8,406 nucleotides of DNA from Thermoplasmata archaeon (lineage in GTDB: Archaea; Thermoplasmatota; Thermoplasmata; Lutacidiplasmatales; UBA184), in contig JASHYQ010000128.1 in NCBI GenBank assembly GCA_030042955.1, positions 1 to 8,406 on the forward strand, read 5' to 3'. The notes beneath the pieces are model-generated. The model had not been told where the DNA came from and ran no database searches. It saw nothing but the letters and a program-made list of their open reading frames with translations. The position numbers and the translations under genes are program-made. Numbering within the stretch: the stretch's first letter is position 1; every line of letters begins with the position of its first letter. Below, in pieces: positions 5,580 to 8,406 of this stretch.

Positions 5580-6959
5580 GTGGGTTCAGGCGGTCGGGGT
5601 TTCGGGTTGCGGCCCTGGCCCAAAGCCGCGACGTTCCTCATCGCCGGGTTGTTGCTGCGGGAAGCGTTCTCGTTCTGGACAGGTCACCCGTACGATTTCG
5701 AGATTTGGATCCGGACCGGCTACGTCGTCGCGCACGGGACCAACCCGTACATCGCGTTCTGGCCCGCTGCCCCGGGGGTCAGCATCGACGGTGCGACCGA
5801 GACCCTTCCGTCGGCTGCATACCTCCCGTTCTGGGCAATGATCACGGGCGGGTCATACGAGGCTTACCTAGGGATTGGTGGAGGGAACCGGTTCGTTTAC
5901 TACTTCCTCCTGAAGCAAGCGCCGATTCTGGCTGATGTGGCCACCGCCTATCTTCTGTATCGTATCGTGCGAAACTGGACCGGCAACCTCCAGCTTGCAA
6001 CCCGGGCGCTCGCGTTCTGGTCGTTCTTCCCCTACGCAATCCTGATCACCGCAGTCTGGGGTCAATTCGATTCCATCGAGGTCGTCATCCTGCTCTCGCT
6101 GCTCCTCGTGTCCGGCACTTCTCGCCGGAATCTGCTCTACGGCCTAGGAATCTTTGTGAAGTGGGTCACCGCGATCTACCTTCCCCTCGAGCTGTTTCGG
6201 GAGCGCGGTCTGCGCCGCCTGTGGGTCCTCCTGGCCCTGGCCGTCCCCGTTGGCCTGACGGCACTCGTCTTCGTCGGAATGCACTGGGCATTCGTCGGAA
6301 TCCAAGCGACTGCGTCGTCGGAGGCGGCCGGGGGGCTAGGGGGCATGAACTACGCACGGCTGTTCAGCGAAGACTGGGCCAGTCCCGTCGTCCGGCAAAT
6401 CCCGGACTTCTTCCAGGTTGGCCCGTACCTCTTCGTCCCCGTCGTCGTGGCAATTGGCTGGGTTATGGCCAAACGGGTCCGGAGCTCGGGGCCAGAAGCC
6501 GAACTCACGGCCCTCCTCGCGATTATGGCGGCATTCCTGCTCACACGCTGGGGACTGAACGAACAGTACTTCCTCTATGTGTTCGCGCCTATGCTACTTG
6601 ACGTACTCGTGTTCCACCCCGGTCGGCGGAACCTCTACGTCCTGCTCGGTGCCCTTGCCAGCGCGTTCCTGGTCGTGAACAACACACTCCTCGTATGGTT
6701 CCTGACCCCGGTTAGTCCCTGGTTCGACTCTTGGGCCATCGCTCTGGACCATAACCCAACGACGTCGCCCATACGCGCCTGGACCCTAATCGTGCTCTGC
6801 GTGCTCATCACCATCACTCTGGCCCAGGTGGTCTGGGCACTCCTCAAGAACCAACCTACGCCGAAACCTTGGGTGCTGCGACTTTGGCCGACCCGACCGT
6901 TGGGGCGTGCAACTGCGGGGGGTACCATCCAGGCCCCAGTCCAACCCAACCCGAAGTGA
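5580..6959 (+). CDS. Polytopic GT-C-type membrane glycosyltransferase (PIG-M/mannosyltransferase-like)
   Basis: 459 residues from GTG 5580; a TTG at 5508 would add 24 low-complexity residues (frame open to there, 483 in all). Numbering below uses the long form. About ten to eleven hydrophobic helices are visible, the first at ~39-57. Right after it, HPYDFEIWIRTG (60-71, Asp63 and Glu65) is the acidic first-loop motif expected of GT-C enzymes, which use a lipid-phosphate sugar donor outside the membrane. Next come GTNPYIAFWP (77-86), PSAAYLPFW (101-109) and WGQFDSIEVVILL (184-196), the last typical of PIG-M/archaeal GT-C proteins. The C-terminal ~35 residues (PTPKPWVLRLW onward) form a Pro-rich polar tail. 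Divergent from the GT2 gene and followed 12 bases on by a GT4 gene, probably in one operon. Likely role: adding a sugar to a lipid-linked or surface glycan. Donor and acceptor unknown. Confidence 0.82.
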   Translation: MGSGGRGFGLRPWPKAATFLIAGLLLREAFSFWTGHPYDFEIWIRTGYVVAHGTNPYIAFWPAAPGVSIDGATETLPSAAYLPFWAMITGGSYEAYLGIGGGNRFVYYFLLKQAPILADVATAYLLYRIVRNWTGNLQLATRALAFWSFFPYAILITAVWGQFDSIEVVILLSLLLVSGTSRRNLLYGLGIFVKWVTAIYLPLELFRERGLRRLWVLLALAVPVGLTALVFVGMHWAFVGIQATASSEAAGGLGGMNYARLFSEDWASPVVRQIPDFFQVGPYLFVPVVVAIGWVMAKRVRSSGPEAELTALLAIMAAFLLTRWGLNEQYFLYVFAPMLLDVLVFHPGRRNLYVLLGALASAFLVVNNTLLVWFLTPVSPWFDSWAIALDHNPTTSPIRAWTLIVLCVLITITLAQVVWALLKNQPTPKPWVLRLWPTRPLGRATAGGTIQAPVQPNPK

Positions 6960-6971
6960 CTCCGAACCCCC

Positions 6972-8114
6972 ATGCGAATCTTGGAGGTCACGCAACGCTA
7001 CCCCCCGGCGCTCGGAGGGGTCGAGATCCTTGTCGAGACGCTAGCTTACGAGCTCACGGCTCAGGGTCACTCGGTGGAGGTGGTGACTACGGACCTGGCC
7101 CGGGACCGGCCCTTCGCCCGGCTGGACCGGATATCCTCCGCCGACGCCATTCCGGTGCGACGCCATCGGGCGGTTCGATGGTTCCCGGCTCCACACGGAT
7201 TGGGCATCGCTGCTCCCGGAATGGGACTGGACGTTCTCAGTTCCCGTGTCGACGTAATCCATGCCCACGCATTCGGGATGGCGCCGACGTGGTTCGGGGC
7301 GATGGCCCGCCGTCTTCGACCGATCCCGCTCGTCATTGAGGCCCATGCGGACGCTGGCCGGGGAACCTCGGGGTCTACCACCTACGCCAAGCTTGTGACC
7401 CGGATGACACTAAACGCGGCGGACCGCGTCGTCGCCCATACCCAACGTGAGAGCGACCTCCTCGCCTCGTGGGGTGTCGAGCGGAATCGACTCGCGCGAA
7501 TCCCCAACGGCATCGACCTGGGTGAGTTTTCGGCGCTCCCACCCCGCAATCCGACTCGACCGGGGGTTACAGTGATTTTTGTCGGTCGACTCTACCCCGA
7601 GCAGAAAGGCTTGATTCCTCTCCTTCGAGCAGTCGCGCTGGTCCCCCCAGCGGTGGACCTCCACCTTCGGCTGATCGGGGAGGACTGGGGGGGACTGGCC
7701 GTACTGAACCGGCTCGGGCGCGATCTCGGGATTTCGGAGAGGGTCGTGGCCACCGGCCCCCTCGCCCGGGGTGATGTACTCCGCGAGTATGCCTCAGCGG
7801 ATATCTTCGTACTACCCTCGTTGTTCGAGCCGTTCGGGATCGTCCTACTAGAGGCAATGGCCGCCGGCCTTCCAATCGTAGCGTCGCGGGTCGGAGGAAT
7901 CCCCGAAGTGGTCCGAGAGGGAGAGAACGCCATCCTCGTGCCGCCGAACGACAGCTCTGCCCTTGCCGCCGCGCTTACCCTTCTCGCGACGGACGGTTCA
8001 CTCCGAGTACGGCTGGGTCGGCACGGTCGGGACTGGGTCCAACAGTACTCATGGAGCCGTGTTGTCCCTCAATGGGTTGCACTCTTCGAGGGTCTGAAGG
8101 CAGGTGGCCCCTAG
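6972..8114 (+). CDS. Family 4 glycosyltransferase (GT-B fold)
   Basis: 380 residues from ATG 6972, a usual GT4 length. The N-terminal acceptor domain starts MRILEVTQRYPPALGGVE (1-18) with the Gly-rich loop of the family. VDVIHAHAFGMAP (93-105) and IEAHADAGRG (122-131) are also typical. The linker has RIPNGID (176-182). The C-terminal donor domain has FVGRLYPEQKG (203-213) and LRLIGEDW (232-239). EPFGIVLLEAMAAGLPIVAS (286-305) holds the E-x7-E pair (Glu286, Glu294) that binds the nucleotide sugar in retaining GT4 enzymes. VGGIPEVV (307-314) completes the domain. No membrane helix or signal is seen, so it acts at the cytoplasmic side. It starts 12 bases after the GT-C stop with no Shine-Dalgarno, so it is probably co-transcribed. 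Inferred task: an early cytoplasmic step on the same glycan the GT-C protein extends. The sugar is not predictable. Confidence 0.93.
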   Translation: MRILEVTQRYPPALGGVEILVETLAYELTAQGHSVEVVTTDLARDRPFARLDRISSADAIPVRRHRAVRWFPAPHGLGIAAPGMGLDVLSSRVDVIHAHAFGMAPTWFGAMARRLRPIPLVIEAHADAGRGTSGSTTYAKLVTRMTLNAADRVVAHTQRESDLLASWGVERNRLARIPNGIDLGEFSALPPRNPTRPGVTVIFVGRLYPEQKGLIPLLRAVALVPPAVDLHLRLIGEDWGGLAVLNRLGRDLGISERVVATGPLARGDVLREYASADIFVLPSLFEPFGIVLLEAMAAGLPIVASRVGGIPEVVREGENAILVPPNDSSALAAALTLLATDGSLRVRLGRHGRDWVQQYSWSRVVPQWVALFEGLKAGGP

Positions 8115-8119
8115 CACCG

Positions 8120-8143
8120 CACTCCCCCGGTTCCATGGGAGTG
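8120..8143 (+). terminator. Hairpin after the glycosyltransferase operon
   Basis: CACTCCC (8120-8126) pairs perfectly with GGGAGTG (8137-8143) around a 10-base loop, 6 bases after the GT4 stop. The T content behind it is modest (CTTCTT at 8154-8159), so it may be a terminator or a 3' end-stabilising hairpin. Confidence 0.4.
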
Positions 8144-8218
8144 AGGTCCCGGCCTTCTTGGGGCCCCCAAAAGGTTCGTCTTGGGAAAATGGCCGACCGC
8201 CATTAGCGGCCGTGCTGA

Positions 8219-8227
8219 TTTGAAATA
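8219..8227 (+). promoter_or_regulatory. TATA-like box in the right-hand intergenic gap
   Basis: TTTGAAATA is the best AT-rich box between the GT4 gene and the next start. A TSS about 26 bases on would fall near 8250 and give a leader of roughly 100 bases for the ATG at 8351. No experiment or second element supports it. Confidence 0.3.
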
Positions 8228-8237
8228 GGCCCGGATG

Positions 8238-8264
8238 GACTCGGCCGCCCCGCGGGTCCGAGTC
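8238..8264 (+). other. Strong bulged hairpin of unknown role
   Basis: GACTCGG-CCGC pairs with GCGG-(GT)-CCGAGTC: eleven pairs, a CCC loop (8249-8251) and a two-base bulge. It follows the TATA-like box at 8219-8227, partly overlapping the predicted transcription start near 8250, and precedes the next start codon by about 86 bases. The pairing reads on either strand, so it could be a leader element, a DNA-binding site or part of a termination region. It matches no riboswitch or tRNA I recognise. Confidence 0.4.
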
Positions 8265-8350
8265 GTGATTTCGATTCCACTTGAAGGACAAGTAACCCGC
8301 TCAGGTATCCCGGACCCGAGCGAAGGCTTCTGGAGCCGCCGGGGAGAATC

Positions 8351-8406
8351 ATGACAAACGCAGGAGTCACGGTCCCGTCCCGGACGACCCCGGTGTCCGT
8401 TCCCTC
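8351..8406 (+). CDS. Possible start of a further gene (partial, 18 codons)
   Basis: An ATG at 8351 opens a frame without stops to the window edge. A GGGGAG at 8341-8346 sits 4 bases before it, a possible Shine-Dalgarno. The visible residues (MTNAGVTVPSRTTPVS...) are rich in Thr, Val, Pro and Ser and show no motif, so no function can be given. It is supported mainly by the gap upstream holding a terminator and a TATA-like box. Confidence 0.4.
   Translation, partial: MTNAGVTVPSRTTPVSVP

Noticed and set aside
8264..8282. TTTCGATTCC resembling a tRNA T-loop
   Set aside because: The flanking bases do not form a T-stem, and no acceptor, D or anticodon arms can be built around it.
8235..8354. 39-codon plus-strand ORF ending in an ATGA overlap with the start at 8351
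   Set aside because: It has no Shine-Dalgarno, begins upstream of the transcription start predicted from the TATA-like box, contains the hairpin, and resembles nothing known. The overlap may be chance.
1..8406. CRISPR array, insertion sequence or prophage
   Set aside because: Despite the Cas4-like gene I see no direct repeats with spacers, no transposase or integrase, and no terminal inverted repeats.

Overview
The window looks like a piece of a GC-rich archaeal chromosome. The main evidence is promoter architecture. AT-rich boxes resembling archaeal TATA elements stand out from GC-rich DNA, and one lies about 25 bases before a start codon fixed by a catalytic residue, as expected for a leaderless mRNA. 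Most genes lack a Shine-Dalgarno sequence. Gene content (A-type Fe-S carriers, a Cas4-like nuclease, surface-glycan glycosyltransferases) fits an uncultivated high-GC euryarchaeal or Thermoplasmatota-like lineage, but this placement is inference and no rRNA marker is present.

Left part (1-2626, minus strand). Three co-directional genes, read right to left: a class II (Ntn-type) glutamine amidotransferase of the YafJ/EgtC-like group; a two-part protein with a minimal nucleotidyltransferase-type core; and a Cas4-like PD-(D/E)XK nuclease with four putative Fe-S cysteines that runs off the left edge. Gaps are 32 and 72 bases. No CRISPR array or other cas gene is visible.

Centre (2642-3679, plus strand). 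A canonical A-type Fe-S carrier (IscA/ErpA family) is followed by a paralogue with its own TATA box and Shine-Dalgarno. In the paralogue the first conserved Cys motif is replaced by a long Gly/Cys-rich insert (two CGCGSGGGG units), and the C-terminal Cys motif is replaced by a similar Gly/Cys tail. This is the most unusual item here. The block ends at a convergent junction with two small stem-loops.

Right part (3680-8114). A divergent cell-surface glycan locus. Leftward from a strong TATA-like box near 5456 run a family 2 glycosyltransferase and, overlapping its stop by 8 bases, a class I SAM-dependent methyltransferase. Rightward run a polytopic GT-C-type membrane glycosyltransferase and, 12 bases on, a family 4 (GT-B) glycosyltransferase. 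Together they could assemble and methylate a lipid-linked or surface glycan. Base composition looks somewhat less GC-biased here than in the left and centre.

Right edge (8115-8406). A 236-base intergenic stretch holds a probable terminator hairpin, a TATA-like box and a strong bulged hairpin. After it come the first 18 codons of what may be another plus-strand gene.
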